This document shows positions 42,921 through 55,940 of a DNA stretch of 64,000 nt, in pieces. The DNA is from Sorghum bicolor (taxonomy: Eukaryota; Streptophyta; Magnoliopsida; Poales; Poaceae). A model generated the notes under the pieces. The model ran no database searches. It was not told the origin of the DNA and saw only the letters and a program-made list of their open reading frames with translations. Within the stretch, counting starts at the first letter, position 1, and each line of letters starts with the position of its first letter. The stretch spans positions 27,548,202 to 27,612,201 of the forward strand of contig NC_012870.2 in assembly GCF_000003195.3 (NCBI RefSeq), given 5' to 3'. Both the position numbers and the translations under genes were made by a program.

Positions 42921-44572
42921 TGTTGGGTATTCTTAACGTCATTACCAAAAGTAGACTTAGTTTTCTAATTCTGATAACGGCGCCAAAAATGCCAAACCTA
43001 TCTCTCATACCACTTAAGCCAAGTTGTCATCCCCAGCATGACATAAGAGATGCGGTATTGAAATATGCAATTGCTCTTCTAAATAAATAATAAATGAGAT
43101 CTGCAAGCGCACAGATTAATACTGATGTAGCATTTTAACCGAGAAGTATTCCAGGTATCGTTATTTATATTTTTAGCACTGGGAAGGGATTAGTATTCAT
43201 CAATGTTGATTATAGAATGGAATATAAGATTGAGTATCTATCATTGCATGTATAATTGAGAACATTTATCTATTTCTTTCATACAGGGATAAGTGTCACA
43301 TAAAAGATATATAAAGTATGAATGGTGACAAAGATAATTAATCTGATCAGCATAACTTAGCCACATATAAATACGATAAGCACCTCAATAGATATTCTAG
43401 CAAGTCATTAGCATGGAATTAGGACGAACTACAAGAATATTCCCTAAGTTATTCATAACTATACAGTCTAGCATATCATAGTTAGTGCAATTACACTTGG
43501 CAATAATTGCGAGACAGGACTACGCCCATGCATAGTGATATTATCAAGGAATATGAGAAAGATCGCAATCACTCCCCTGTAATAATGTTGCTCTGCTTGC
43601 CCAATACACGAGAGGGGGACTATATAAGAATCAATGGAGCTGTCACTACCACGAACTACCCCGCGATCCGGCATATAGGGTACAATCGCAGATAAATATG
43701 GTATAGGCACCACGCCCACACAATACTTATCATTTACCCACTGTACACATGGATAAATGCTATACGATCCTAAACATGTATATAATTTCAATCTAACTAA
43801 GCCAAGTATATAACTATGATAAAGTAAGAAGAATATAATTGCGAATATAAACAAGTAGAGCAAAGTCATAATCAATATATTGAAGTAGAACAAAGTTATA
43901 TTCATAATATTGAAGAACAAAGATGAACAATTGAAGAACAAGAGAGGAATTACCAAGAATCCTCTTGACAGATCCGGAAACCAATCGAAGATTGACTCCT
44001 TCTAGTTCTAATCCTATGTAGCTATGCTAATCTATAGATCTAATTGATGTGGTGGCTCTAGGGCTTGATCAGAGACTTCTTCTCCCAAGATGAATAATGA
44101 ATTAGGGGTCTGAGCTCTCTCCTCCAGGGGCCAGAGGGTCTAGTTATATAGTCCTTCCAAGTGAATATGGGCCGTCGGATCAAACCGACATTGATTGAAC
44201 GGTTATCCTTGATCCTTTAGGTCGGTGGAGCATGATCCGCGAGATTGGCCGTGATTGGTGGAAAGGCCAGGGCGGGCGCCCTAGGGGGGAGGGCGGGCAC
44301 CCTACCCCCAAGCCCGTTCGGTCTCCCGTTCATTCCCGTGGCTTCTGGACTCTTCTAGATGTAGGATAATTGCGCGGCATGTTAATATCTCTATGTAAAC
44401 CTGACGTGTGGGCCTTTCTTCCATATTTTCTGATAACCCCCTATAGAAATAGACAAACACCAAAACTCATGGAATTCTGTCAGATAAAACCCTAAGTCTG
44501 GATGTTGATTGCATTTGGATCCTTTTCTTTGTTTATTTGATAATTAAATTTGATACTTAAGGACCGTCAACA
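42921..44572 (-). repeat. Element B 3' LTR
   Basis: 1652 bp. Minus-strand TATATAA-type box near 44143-44151. GGGCGCCC at 44274-44281 and a mutated GGGCACCC at 44295-44302 lie 21 bp apart. An open frame at 43468-43956 (minus) is discussed as a finding. Confidence 0.93.
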
Positions 44573-44590
44573 AACTCCCCGAAGCTTACC
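44573..44590 (-). other. Element B polypurine tract
   Basis: On the minus strand GGTAAGCTTCGGGGAGTT runs straight into the 3' LTR start TGTTGACGG. It is nearly identical to the tract of element A. Confidence 0.75.
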
Positions 44591-46925
44591 TCTTGCTCGT
44601 CCCTGAGCAAGGATAGACTCAGCGATGGATCAGAAGTTGTTGTAATGCCTTTAAAAGTTGACGGTACACATGCTTTTAAATAAGGTCTCATCTCTGAGTT
44701 AGAGTAAACTGTCAAGACTTAAAACTTACTTATTTTACCTTTCACCATGGGACTTGTAACCGTCACTTCTGTCTTGAGTAGTTAAAAGATAGAACGGTCT
44801 AGTCAAGTGCCATGTCTCTTATTCTTGATCAGCTATAGCTCTGGAGTTTTTGCAGATTTTCAAATAAAACTTAGAGATTCCTTGTATGACTCTCTCAGAT
44901 TTCTCTTTTGTGGTATTTCTGGATCCTTACCAAGGCAATGATGGTATATGCCTTCTCTCAAAGTATGTAGTATTTGTAGTATGAAGCATAGTGACATTGC
45001 CTTCTCTCTCACCCTACTCTAATAAGGCTTTTGATATCTGGAGCTCATAGGTGGGAGATAAAGTATACATACTTACAAGACATTTATTGCATAGTCAAAC
45101 CATGGATCCAAAGAAACAAGTCAATAAGTCAAATCAAGATGTGCATGTGTGGCGAATGAATGGTATATGGTGATGATGGTGATAACAATGGTGAAAGTCT
45201 AATTCTACTTTTGCTCTTTTAAGGGGATACATACCTTTCTTGCCCTTTTGAAACTTTTGAGGAGAATGAGATGCTCTATATTTTCTTTTTCTTTCCTCTC
45301 ACGTGGGTCTCTTGTACCTCTAATTCTACTGTCGGACACTTATCCATTTTTACCTCTCGTCTCACTTTTTCTTTCGAGGTTCCGGGCACTTGCCCCTTTT
45401 TATTTCCTCGCATCTCTTTTTCTCTTTTTTTAGAGCACTCATCTCCTGAAATAATATAGCAAGTGGTAGTAACCAAGATAACTTGAGCATTTATTTCACA
45501 AGGGAAAAACAGAAATATTTTTGGCTATTCTCTCCCAGATTAGGAGTAGAATATTTTTGAGTGGTTCTGGAGATGGAAATGAGTGGATATATGTGGATGC
45601 GTACTTGTAGAGTAGAAGCAGCATGTGCGAGTGAACGTGCAAGTGAATCTTGATTTAACCACATGACAAGCTCCTAAGGGTCTACACAGCTTGACCACAC
45701 TCAATGCTCATAAGCAGTAAAAAGTAAATGTGTGGCTCAAAGTCTAGCAAGCATGTATATATGGCTATGGTAGGAAATTAAACTCTCATCATACAGGAAC
45801 TCATCATGTGTTATATTAAAGATTTTCAAAGATAAAATTCTCCAGAATTCTAGCATCTCTAGGAATAGATAAACAGCAGCTCAACCTTCTCATATCATAT
45901 ATGTTAACAACTTAGACTTCAGATCAAGTTCTCTTCCCACAAGTTCAGGTTTAGAGCAAGCTTTAAATTATAACAGTTATGTCTAAACTTGAGAGAACTT
46001 CAAATTTGAAAATTAGGCAGAGCAACTATTCATCATATCCATGCTAGAGTTTTATTATTAAGATTCAGTTTAGCATAGCCACTTTATTTATTTATTAAGC
46101 ACACTAAGCAAAAGATATATATAAGCACAAAATCTTTATTTGTTTTTTCATGGTATATTTATATTTTAATATATTATAAGTATAAAGATAGAAATACTTA
46201 GCGGGATAAATGGGGGTGCTCTCCCCCAAGCCGAATTTTGTTGTAATTTATTCTGATGTAGCTAGCAGGTGGCAGAGGTGTATTTGAAAGTCGGCAGCAC
46301 CCTGACAGCGATTAGAATGTCCTCCGTCTACTAGTCTTCTTGATTCTTGAATTCTGTGGAGCTCAAATAGACAACAAAGCTTTGTGGAACTGATTAAGTG
46401 TTAGCATAAATATCTAGCCTTTATCATGTTGAGCCTCCTCAATAAATATTACTCTCTATTTTTATATTTTCATTTTTATAGAGCAGAAAAAATATTTATT
46501 TTATTTTTATGCCACCACAGTGAATGTACGATGGGTTTTATGCCACTCGTATACTCACATGGGGCTTACTATTTTTTAACATTTTTATTTTCTTTTTAGG
46601 ATAGTATGAACATGATTAACTAAGCAAACTATTTAAAATAATTGAAAGGAAAAGGATAACTACCAAGTTTACCTCTTGGCAAGGCGTTCGGTGTTTTTAA
46701 GTCCTCTGAATGGGACTCTCCGTTTTCTCAATTATCCTAGGATTCGTTGGGTGGAGTAGTCGGTGCTTCCGGTGGCGCCTCCTCTTCATGTATAGTTATC
46801 TTCTCTTTCCACACTTGACTCGGTGCTACGGTCTCCTTATGATAGTTCTGTTCAAGCTGTATGTCTTCAGACCTTATCACTTCTCCTTCGTAGTCTGCCC
46901 ATCCGTCCTTGATGATTTGCCTCCT
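44591..46925. other. Element B 3' non-coding interior
   Basis: AT-rich; no supportable protein frame on the minus strand after the protease stop at 46926. It contains the block shared with A' (45318-45352) and pyrimidine-rich tracts at 45270-45440. Confidence 0.55.
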
Positions 46926-47945
46926 CTAGTTACAGTTGCGTCTTCTTCTTCTTGTCCTGACCTGCTTAGAGTCTTCAACTATATAATTAGGGTCAGTAAA
47001 ATAGCGGTGTACCTTCTCTGAGGGGAAGTGCATGTGGACTTCTCCGGTTCCACGGTAGATGATTGCTTTAACAGTGCTGAGGAACGGTCTCCCAAGGATG
47101 ATGGATGGATCGTACTCATCTTCTCCCATGTTAATAACCTGAAAGTCTGTATGGACAAAATGATCGTCTATTTTGACAGGGACATCAGTTGCTATACCTT
47201 CAACCTTTTGGAATGTCTGATTTGCCATCTGGAGCTGAATGCATGTTGGTTTTAGGGGCATGGTTCCAAACAAGAGCTGATAGGAGACTGCGGCCATTAT
47301 GTTGACGCCCGATCCGGTGTCGCAAAGTGTCTTGTTGAAGTTGTACCCATTAATGGAACACTGGATGCTTGGCATACCTAGGTCGTCCTTCTTGGTCAGG
47401 AACGGTGACTTAAGTCGATGATCTTGACCTCCTTGAACTGCAGTGACCATCTTAACTGACTCGGTCCACACTTGCTTGTTCCTGTTCCTCCTGTTGGTCC
47501 TCTTCCTTGGTTCATGTCTGGATTGCTCTGGGATTTGTGTAGTCTTATTCTTGAAGGAAAATGTCTCCTTGCTCCCTTTGATGTAGAAACTGATCTTGGC
47601 AGCACTGGCGTAGATGACAGCTCCCGAGGTGTTCAGGAATGGCCTCCCTAAGATGACGGGTGCCCTCTCATCATTACCGGTCTCTGTCACCACGAAGTCT
47701 GCTGGGGCGTATAAGGTACTAACTCGGACACAGAGGTTCTTCAATATTCCCTTTGGGAAACTTAACGCCTGATCTGCAAACCTGGGCATAATGTTGACGC
47801 TGGAGCCAAAGTCGCAGAGTGCTTCTGGAAAGTCCACCATGCCGATGGAGATCGGGATGACAGGGCGTCCTGGATCGCCTCTCTTGACCGGCAGAAGGTC
47901 AGTAGTAACTTCAGTGACAGGGTTACTCCAGTAGTTACCTGCATC
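46926..47945 (-). pseudogene. Element B tandem protease-like domains
   Basis: One uninterrupted minus-strand frame holds two retropepsin-like units. Unit 1: CDFGSSVNIMP, then VVTETGNDERAPVILGRPFLNTS. A basic linker (RKRTNRRNRNK) follows. Unit 2: CDTGSGVNIMAAV, then VINMGEDEYDPSIILGRPFLSTV, ending in a basic tail. Unit 2 keeps the DTG triad; unit 1 has DFG. The frame is the continuation of gag across the element D insertion, separated only by D and its AAACA duplication. Two proteases in one gag polyprotein without RT is unusual; one may act as a dimer partner or a structural module. The domain itself is intact. Confidence 0.85.
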
Positions 47946-47950
47946 AAACA

Positions 47951-49144
47951 TGATATGACCACGCCACCAAGCAAGATGTCACAAGCTCCAAGTCAAGCTA
48001 CACCCACTCAAGTTTCACCTATGCCAACACCAGTCCAAGTCATCGGTGGACTGATTACACGTAGTCGTGCAAAGAAGCTACAACAAGAGGTCCACGCCCT
48101 ACTTTATGAGATTCATTTTAACATTAATGATAATTATATACTACCTAAGTGTTGTACCTTGATTATAATTAGGTATATAGAAGAAGAGAAGGATGAATCA
48201 GACCTGAAGAACGGACTAGTGCAAGTTCCAAAAGAAGTCAAAAACGGACCAGTGGAAGTCAAAAACGGACCAGTGCAAAGAAATCTTCATAACTTTTTAG
48301 TCACAAAAGCTGTGAAGATCCATGAGGACTTGTTGGAAAGCTTGTCGAGTCTACTTTCCAATGAATCTACTGGCGACCAGTTTGGATAATCCATATTGCC
48401 TGCAGACCTGAATTAGTACAGACTGCTTAGAAGGTCAACAGTCTGTCGTGACATAATGTTGGTACAACTTTCCAAGTACAACTGTACCAATCTAATATGT
48501 ATCGTGCTGGTTGGCATAAATTGCTGGAAAGTCCTTTGAGTCTAGTTTCACACCCAAGAAACGGTTCATCATTTGGACTTTCCAATAAAAAGTTATCATC
48601 AGTTTATTGGAAACTGCTCTGGAGGCCAGCAGTCACGCGAAGCCAGTTCGGGAATCCATTCTGAGAGGACCTTTCACATTGCCTTCCCTCAGAAACTCTA
48701 TTTCATTTTCACACCTATCTAGTAGGGTTGTTGCTAGTATAAATACCCCCTAAGACTCATTGTAATCCAAGACTTTGATAATTGAAATACAGAACCCCTT
48801 TGTTCAGCTGCGTGCTAACAAATCCAGAGAGTGATCTCTACCCCTTTGCTCTTGTGATTTCCTCGCGGGATTACATAGGCGGCGGCTTCATCCGCTCCCA
48901 ATTGGTGCTCCTACTCCCTTCAAGGTATTCCTTGATTGATTGTAGGCTCTGTTGGTTGGTTCCTTGAGAGTGTGGTTGGGCGAATCCTCGATTCAGATTG
49001 CTGGTTAAAGACGGTGGTTGGCTTCGAGTTTTATTTGCCAGGTTGCACTAGTTATCGCTGCTTGCAGCAAGTTATCCGGCTGTTCTTCAGCTAGTTATCG
49101 GTGGTCTTTCTACGTCGTGAAGATCGGGACAGCGTGTCACATCA
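47951..49144 (+). repeat. Element D 5' LTR
   Basis: 1194 bp; TATA box TATAAATA at 48738-48745. The sequence just after it (49146 onwards, TAGTATCAAAT) is a decayed form of the tRNA-Met primer site TGGTATCAGAG. A frame at 47955-48389 duplicates the polyprotein tail seen in the other LTR and contains short KNGPV repeats. Confidence 0.92.
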
Positions 49145-50095
49145 TCTAGTATCAAATCTTTCGTTACCACGGTAGGAATTCTATCCCTAGCTACATATAT
49201 ATTTTTGCTTCGTCCTATCCACCAAAAAGCCAGAAAAATATATTGCTTAGACTTTCTTTCAATCTGTTATTTTAGTGAGTTCGGTTAAGTCGCAGTCCAT
49301 TAGAGTCTTTGTTTTAGTTGATCATTTATCCTTCGCGTGTTCTTTGTGCCTCTTTTATATCTAAAAATCCCCACAAAAAAATCTCTATAGCCTATATCAT
49401 CTTTTGTGTTAACTTTGATCGTATCTAGCTGCTGGTTGTTTTATTTCTGTCTTTAGTTGTGCAAGTATCATAATCTGATCCCTGTTTTAGTTCTATATAT
49501 AAAAAAAGTGTGTCAAAAAAAGAAAAGAAAGTGCAAACAATAAGAGTGAAGTGAACAAAAAAAGTTGAGAAAGGTTCAGAGAGAAAGTCTGAAAGATTAG
49601 TTGGTTTATGTACACAAGTGCTGAAAATTTCATATCAAGTTCTGCAACCAGTTTGCTATCTTTGTTTGGTGCAAAACTTTGGTTGGGTCTGATTGCAATA
49701 CTTGCACCCCAATCATACTCCTTGTTTGCATCTATTCTGAAATTTCTTTGCGTGTGTGTGATCTATTTATACACTTCAAATCTTTTGATCAGCACTAGGC
49801 AGAGAACTTCTAGTTTGGATCGTTACTTAACTTTACAACAACTAGAATTCAGATTGCATTCCTTGTGTATTACTCCCCACCAAGATCCACATAAAAACCA
49901 TCGTAATCGGTACTCTCTGTTCTTGTATTCGCCTTGCCATCACTTTCAGTTGCCACCACACGTTTGTTTTCCTTGTAATCTGCAGCAGAGGAATTCATAA
50001 GAGCTTTGGTGGTTAGAGAGGTGAGTTGTGAGAGCCACCAAATTTTCATATTCCACAAATACAAATTATTTGTATTCTGCTAACCTTACAGGAAG
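49145..50095. other. Element D 5' leader
   Basis: T-rich and non-coding between the decayed primer site and the gag ATG at 50096. The open frame at 49608-50000 has no recognisable features. Confidence 0.5.
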
Positions 50096-51034
50096 ATGGG
50101 TCAAGTGGACATCAAAGATCGTGTTACCATATCACAATTTAATAAACTCTGACAAAGCATCGAAGAAAAGAAAGATAGGTTGACACATGATCTTCAGAAT
50201 CTTATGACTGAAATCAGAAGACATCGTCCACCTCATGATGGTGCAAGCAACCATAGTGGAGATAGAGAAGATAGTGATGGGAGAAGAGGAGGTCAGAGGA
50301 ACAGGAGGGCTGCACATGGTAGAGGAAGAAGACATAGTCGAAGAAATAATGATGAATCTGAAGATGAGGCTGATGACAACCGCTTCCAGCTCAGTTTTGG
50401 TTGCCGATGTCATAGAAGAGGCAACCATGAAGAAAGTTTTGGCAAACTGAAATTTACCATGCCAAAATTTGCTGCTGAACCATCCACGAGGAATTTCTCT
50501 GAAGGAAGCAAATCAGACACAAAATTTGCTGCTGAACCGTCCATGGTGAAAATCTTAAGTGGAGGCTCACGATCTAATTTTTAGGGTACTTTTAGTGGAA
50601 AGAACACTGCTGTCCCAAGTTCAAAACCAGCAGCATCAACCGCTACTTCAGTGGATTCTACTTCCAGGAGTAGTGGAATTCAGAGCTTCAAGTGTGGAGG
50701 CCTTGGGCATATAAGTAAGGAGTGCCCCAATAATCAGGTGATCATTGTGAATGATGATGGAAAGTATGAATTAGCTAGTGAAGAGAGAATTGAGGAGGAA
50801 GCCCATGGAGATGAGGACCTTACTTGTTGTGAGTTTGAGCAAGGAGCTACTCTTGAGATGACACAAATCTTGAGTGTTCAGGCAAATGAAGCTGAAAATG
50901 TGCAGCAACACAAATTATTTCTAACTAGAGCAAAGATGCATGATAAAGAGGTGAAGGTGATTATTGATGGAGGGAGCTGCCACAATCTTGCTAGTCATGA
51001 TATGGGTGATAAACTTGGCTTGAAGCTGCTATGA
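50096..51034 (+). pseudogene. Element D gag and zinc-knuckle/protease start
   Basis: The ATG at 50096 opens a frame broken by TGA at 50150-50152 and TAG at 50582-50584. It contains an Arg/His-rich segment and the beginning of the capsid (SFGKLKFTMPKF), after which most of capsid is missing. A short imperfect duplication of an AAATTTGCTGCTGAACC unit (50466 and 50522) marks the deletion. The zinc knuckle FKCGGLGHISKEC has lost its first Cys (Ser instead). The protease active site VIIDGGSCHNLAS lies at about 50960-51000, and the frame ends at TGA 51032-51034. Confidence 0.75.
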
Positions 51035-51148
51035 CACCCTCATCCATATAATGTACAATGGCTGAATGATTCGGGAGATATCAAGATTGGATATAAAGTA
51101 AATGTTCCATTCAAGATTGGTGAATATGTTGACACAGTAGAGTGTGAT

Positions 51149-51781
51149 GTGGCATCTATGTCGGTGTGTCACTTGCTGCTTGGAAGGCCATGGCAATATG
51201 ATCGATATAGCCAACATTGTGGGAGAACAAATCAGTTCAATATCAATCTAAAGGGGAAGAAGTTTGTTCTCAAGCCGATGACACCCCAACAAATCATGGC
51301 TGAACATTTACAAAAGAAATCTGAAATTGTTACAGTGAGTAGAGAAGAAGGAGAGCAAAAGAAATTGAGTGCCATCCACAATTCGGTGAGTGAGTGCCAC
51401 AAGCGAAATTTGAGGGAGAAAAAGAAAGGAGAGGGAGAGAATTTAGTCATGCTAGCCACAAAATCTGAAATGAGAAAAGTGAGGAACAACCCCGAACAAG
51501 TGCTTTTTGTACTTGTGTACAAAGACATTTTAATTTCAGCTAACGACATGACCTCTCTTCCTAGTGTTGTGTCTCATCTTTTGCAGGACTATGGAGATGT
51601 CTTTCCAGAAGAAACACCGGCGGGACTACCTCCAATTCTTGGGATTGAGCATCAAATTGATATCATTCCAGGGGCTACACTACCTAATCAACCACCATAC
51701 CGAACCATCCAGAAGAAACAAAGGAGATACAAAGGCAAGTGCAAGAACTTCTTGATAAAGGTTTTGTTCGTGAAAGTTTAA
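51149..51781 (+). pseudogene. Element D protease end to RT start
   Basis: It carries the CHLLLGRPWQYDR protease motif, a Lys-rich linker and the RT entry (DVFPEETPAGLPP, then [11 protein letters not shown]). The register is lost near 51707 by what looks like a one-base deletion; RT continues in the frame of 51739-52728. Confidence 0.8.
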
Positions 51782-52728
51782 GTCCTTGTGCTGTTCCTGT
51801 AATTTTAGTATCTAAGAAAGATGGTTCTTGGAGAATGTGTGTTGGTTGTAGAGCTATAAATAACATCACTGTTCGCTATCGCCATCCTACCCCACGTTTA
51901 GATGACATGCTTGATGAATTAAGTGGTTCCACCATATTCACTAAGATTGATTTGAGAAGTGAATACCATCAGATAAGAATGAAAACAGGGGATGAATGGA
52001 AAATTGCATTTAAAACAAAATTTGGGCTGTATGAATGGTTAGTTATGCCTTTTGGTTTGACTAATGCTCCTAGTACTTTCATGAGATTAATGAACCATGT
52101 CTTGAGAGCTTTCATTGGAAAATTTCTTGTTGTCTACTTCGATGATATCTTAATTTACAGCAAGTCTTCTGAGGAACATGTGAATCATATTCGGCAAGTC
52201 TTGGAAGAGCTTAGAAAGGAGAAATTATTTGCTAATCTTGAGAAGTGCAGTTTTTGCACAGACCATGTTGTGTTTCTTAGCTTTGTTGTTTCAGGAAAAG
52301 ACATAGAAGTGGATGAAAGCAAGGTGAAAGCCATCAAGGATTGGCCAACTCCAACGAATGTAAGTCAAGTAAGAAGTTTTCATGGCCTTGCTGGTTTTTA
52401 TAGGAGGTTTGTGAGATATTTCAGTATCATCGTTGCTCCTTTGAATGAATTGACAAAGAAAGGTGTTGACTTTAAATGGGGAAAATCACAACAAAATGCA
52501 TTTCAAGAATTAAAGAAACGTTTGACTGAAGTACCTGTACTTGTTCTTCCTGATTTCACTAAAACTTTTGAAATAGAATATGATGCTAGTGGAATTGGGA
52601 TAGGAGGAGTTTTAATGCAACAAGGAAAACTTGTAGCATATTTTAGTGAAAAACTAGGAGGTGCTCAACTGAATTATTCTGTGTGTGATAAAGAATTATA
52701 TCCTTTGGTGCGTGTGCTTGAAACATGA
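51739..52728 (+). pseudogene. Element D reverse transcriptase and RNase H start
   Basis: RT blocks: [11 protein letters not shown] (normally D at the second C-flanked site), [14 protein letters not shown] (E where G is usual), [17 protein letters not shown], catalytic YFDDILIYS. RNase H begins at [14 protein letters not shown] and is cut by TGA at 52726-52728 in a position normally Trp. Confidence 0.88.
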
Positions 52729-53691
52729 CAGCATTACTTATGGCCAAAAGAGTTTGTTATTCATTGTGATCATGAAGTTTTAAAGTATTTGAAAGGACAA
52801 GCAAAACTGAACCGTCGTCATGCTAAATGGGTTGAGTTCATCGAAACATTTCCATACATTGTAAAATACAAGAAACGTAAGGATAATGTGGTTGCTGATG
52901 TTTTGTCTCGAAAGAGTGTGTTGTTGAACCAACTTGAGGTGAAAGTTTTAGGTCTGGAAAGTCTAAAAGATATGTATAATAATAATGCTGAAATTTCAGA
53001 ACCATATAATCATTGCCAAGATGGAAAAGGTTGGGAAAAATATCACATACATGATGGTTTTCTGTTTAGAGCTAACAAACTATGTGTTCCAAATTCTTCG
53101 GTTAGATTGCTTTTGTTACAGGAATCACATGGAGGTGGGCTAACAGGTCACTTTGGACAAGAGAAAACATTTAAACTGCTAGACAGTTCAGAGTCAAGGA
53201 CGACTCCTTTTCAAGTGGGGGAGGATGATATGACCACGCCACCAAGTAAGATGTCACAAGCTCCAAGTCAAGCTACACCCACTCAAGTTTCACCTATACC
53301 AACACCATTCCAAGTCATCGGTGGACCGATTACACGTAGTCGTGCAAAGAAGCTACAACAAGAGGTCCACGCGCTACTTTGTGAGATTCATTTTAACATT
53401 AATGAGAATTATATACTACCTAAGTGTTGTACCTTGATTATAATTAGGTATATAGAAGAAGAGAAGGATGAATCAGACCTGAAGAACGGACTAGTGCAAG
53501 TTCCAGAAGAAGTCAAAAACGGACCAGTGAAAGTCAAAAATGGACCAGTGCAAAGAAATCTTCATAACTTTTTAGTCACAAAAGCTATGAAGATCCATGA
53601 GGACTTGTTGGAAAGCTTGTCGAGTCTACTTTCCAATGAATCTACTGGCGACCAGTTTGGATACTCCATATTGCCTGCAGACCGGAATTAG
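52729..53691 (+). pseudogene. Element D RNase H end, integrase remnant and LTR-overlapping tail
   Basis: It continues with [10 protein letters not shown] and [10 protein letters not shown] of RNase H, then the integrase zinc region [16 protein letters not shown]. The integrase core is missing: the frame jumps to a tail ending [12 protein letters not shown] and crosses into the 3' LTR at 53226, continuing through [19 protein letters not shown]. The core deletion makes it non-autonomous. Confidence 0.82.
53213..53225 (+). other. Element D polypurine tract
   Basis: AAGTGGGGGAGGA directly precedes the 3' LTR start TGATATGACC. The same bases are also codons of the polyprotein tail. Confidence 0.75.
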
Positions 53692-54416
53692 TACAGACTG
53701 CTCAGAAGGTCAACAGTCTGTCGTGACAGAATATTGGTACAAATTTCTAAGTAAAACTGTACCAATCTACAATGTATCGTGCTGGTTGGCATACATTTCT
53801 TCAAAGCCCTTTGAGTCTAGTTTCACACCCAAGAAACAGTTCATCATTTGGACTTCCCAATAAAAAGTTATGGTCAGTTTATTGGAAACTGCTCTGGAGG
53901 CCAACAGTCACGCGAAGCCAGTTCGGGAATCCATTCCGAGAGGACCTTTCACATTGCCTTCCCTGAGAAACTCTATTTCGTTTTCACACCTATCTAGTAG
54001 AGTTGTTGCTAGTATAAATACCCCCTAAGACTCATTGTAATCCAAGACTTTGATAATTGAAATACAGAACCCCTTTGTTCAGCTGCGTGCTAACAAATCC
54101 AGAGAGTGATCTCTACCCCTTTGCTCTTGTGATTTCCTCGCGTGATTACATAGGCGGCGGCTTCATCCGCTCCCAATTGGTGCTCCTACTTCCTTCAAGG
54201 TATTCCTTGATTGATTGTAGGATGTGTTGGTTGGTTCCTTGAGAGTGTGGTTGGGCGAATCCTCGATTCAGGTTACCGGTTAAAGACGGTGGTTGGCTTC
54301 GAGTTTTATTTGCCAGGTTGCACTAGTTATCGCTACTTGCAGCAAGTTATCGGGCTTTTCTTCAGCTAGTTATCGGTGTTCTTCCTACGTCGTGAAGATC
54401 GGGACGTGTCGCATCA
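53226..54416 (+). repeat. Element D 3' LTR
   Basis: 1191 bp, about 2% different from the left copy by eye. TATA box at 54013-54020. Followed by the AAACA target duplication. Confidence 0.92.
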
Positions 54417-54421
54417 AAACA

Positions 54422-55808
54422 TGTCTACAAGATTTGCAGATTCTAATCGTTCCAGTTGTGAGGGTATACCGGGGTTAGTAGCAGGAATAGCAACAGCTAT
54501 TTGATTTAACTGAGATTCAATCATCTTATTAAATCTAGTTTGATTCTCGATGGCAGTAGAGAAATTATCCATTCTATTATTTATATTTTCTAGCATTTTA
54601 TCATTAGATGCCAATTTCTTAGATAGGTTATCCATTAGCTTTCCTTGATTAGACACTAACTCTCTCAGAGGTGGAAAATTATTATTATTGTTATAAGAAT
54701 TGTTACCTTGATAATTACCTGAGTAGTTAGGCCTCTGTTGATTCCAACCTTGATTTTGTTGAGGACGGTTGTAGTTGTAGTTGTTGTTGATGTAGTTCAC
54801 ATCCTCAAGCATCTCAGGACAGTGATTGCCTAAGTGTCCAGTATCTCCACACTCCTCACAAGTCATGTGAGAGTCGTAGATGTGCTTAACTTCTTTCTTA
54901 TCTCCAGCTCTATCATCGAGCTTCTTCATGATCAGGTCTAGCTTAGCAGACAGTATGTCTACCTCCTTGAGCTAGTGCATACCTGCACCTCTCATGCGTG
55001 TCTGAGTCCTTTCTTCATTCCAGCCTTGGTTGGACGCCATCTTCTCCACAAGAGCTGTGGCTTGTGGTATGGTGAGTGATAGGAATGCTCCTCCAGCTGC
55101 AGCATCCATGGTCTCTCGGGCACTGTTGCCGAGCCCACGATAAAACGTCTGCATCAGTAGCCAGCTCTCCATTCCATGATGGGGACATTCTAGGATGTAG
55201 TCTTGGAAGCGCTCCCATGCTTCTGGAACAGATTCATCATGTTGTTACTGAAAACTTATAATTTTCCCACGGAGAGCATTGGTCTTGCCCATGGGAAAGG
55301 ACTTAGCCAGAAAGTTCATGGAGCAGAGTGCCCACGTAGTATTCTTCTCCTTTGTAGCGTAAAACCACTGCTTCGCTCTCCCCAACAGTGAGAATGGAAA
55401 GAGGCGAAGTAGTATAGCATCTCTGGGGACTCCTGATATGGTGAATGTGCTGCAAATCTCCAGGAAGTGTTGGAGATGAGCACTAGCATCTTCGTGTGCC
55501 TTCCCACAAAACTGGTTGGATTGCACCATGTCGATAAGTCCAGGCTTGAGCTCAAAGTTGCCCTCGATCTCTGCAGCAGGTCCACTACGGATGTTGTCCG
55601 TAGTGGGAGCTGAGAACTCACAGATCGTTTTGTTCGCCATGACTTCGTATTCTGAAGACAAGTTCAGGGTGAAACTTCTGTGATCTTCTTGATTGGATGA
55701 AGCTTCATGTTGAAGTGTTGATGATCTCTTCTTGAGCTTGGCTCTTGTTTTTCTCAATAACGCTTTGGGATTGTCAACAAAATTTTCTGGAAGATGTCTT
55801 CTATTCAT
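54422..55808 (-). pseudogene. Element B gag
   Basis: From the ATG at 55808 the minus-strand frame covers the EFSAPTTD start, ELKPGLIDMVQ, HLQHFLEICSTF, LGRAKQWFYA and, after a TAA near 55247, the EAWERFQDYI region. A TAG at 54973-54975 follows; element A has CAG Gln there. It continues with a zinc knuckle CEECGDTGHLGNHC, an Asn/Gln/Tyr-rich linker and a coiled-coil segment. It then breaks at the element D insertion and would continue into the protease-like frame at 47945. Confidence 0.85.
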
Positions 55809-55940
55809 ACATTACCCTGCATAAGATAAAATAGAAAAATATCGGGGTAAAACAGTATGAGAGAATTGATAAGTTCAATCATATTAGTGATGCGAATGAT
55901 GACTCGAAATTCTATATTCATTCCTGATTAGTAATCAACC

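Larger units (their letters stand above)
47951..54416 (+). mobile_element. Element D: chromovirus-like Ty3/gypsy element nested in element B
   Basis: LTRs are 47951-49144 and 53226-54416 (TGATATGACC to CACATCA/GCATCA). The target duplication AAACA is perfect (47946-47950 and 54417-54421). The interior has gag, protease, RT and RNase H pieces in plus orientation, with internal deletions in gag and integrase. The integrase tail frame runs into the 3' LTR, as in several chromovirus families. The exact clade is not assigned. Confidence 0.93.
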
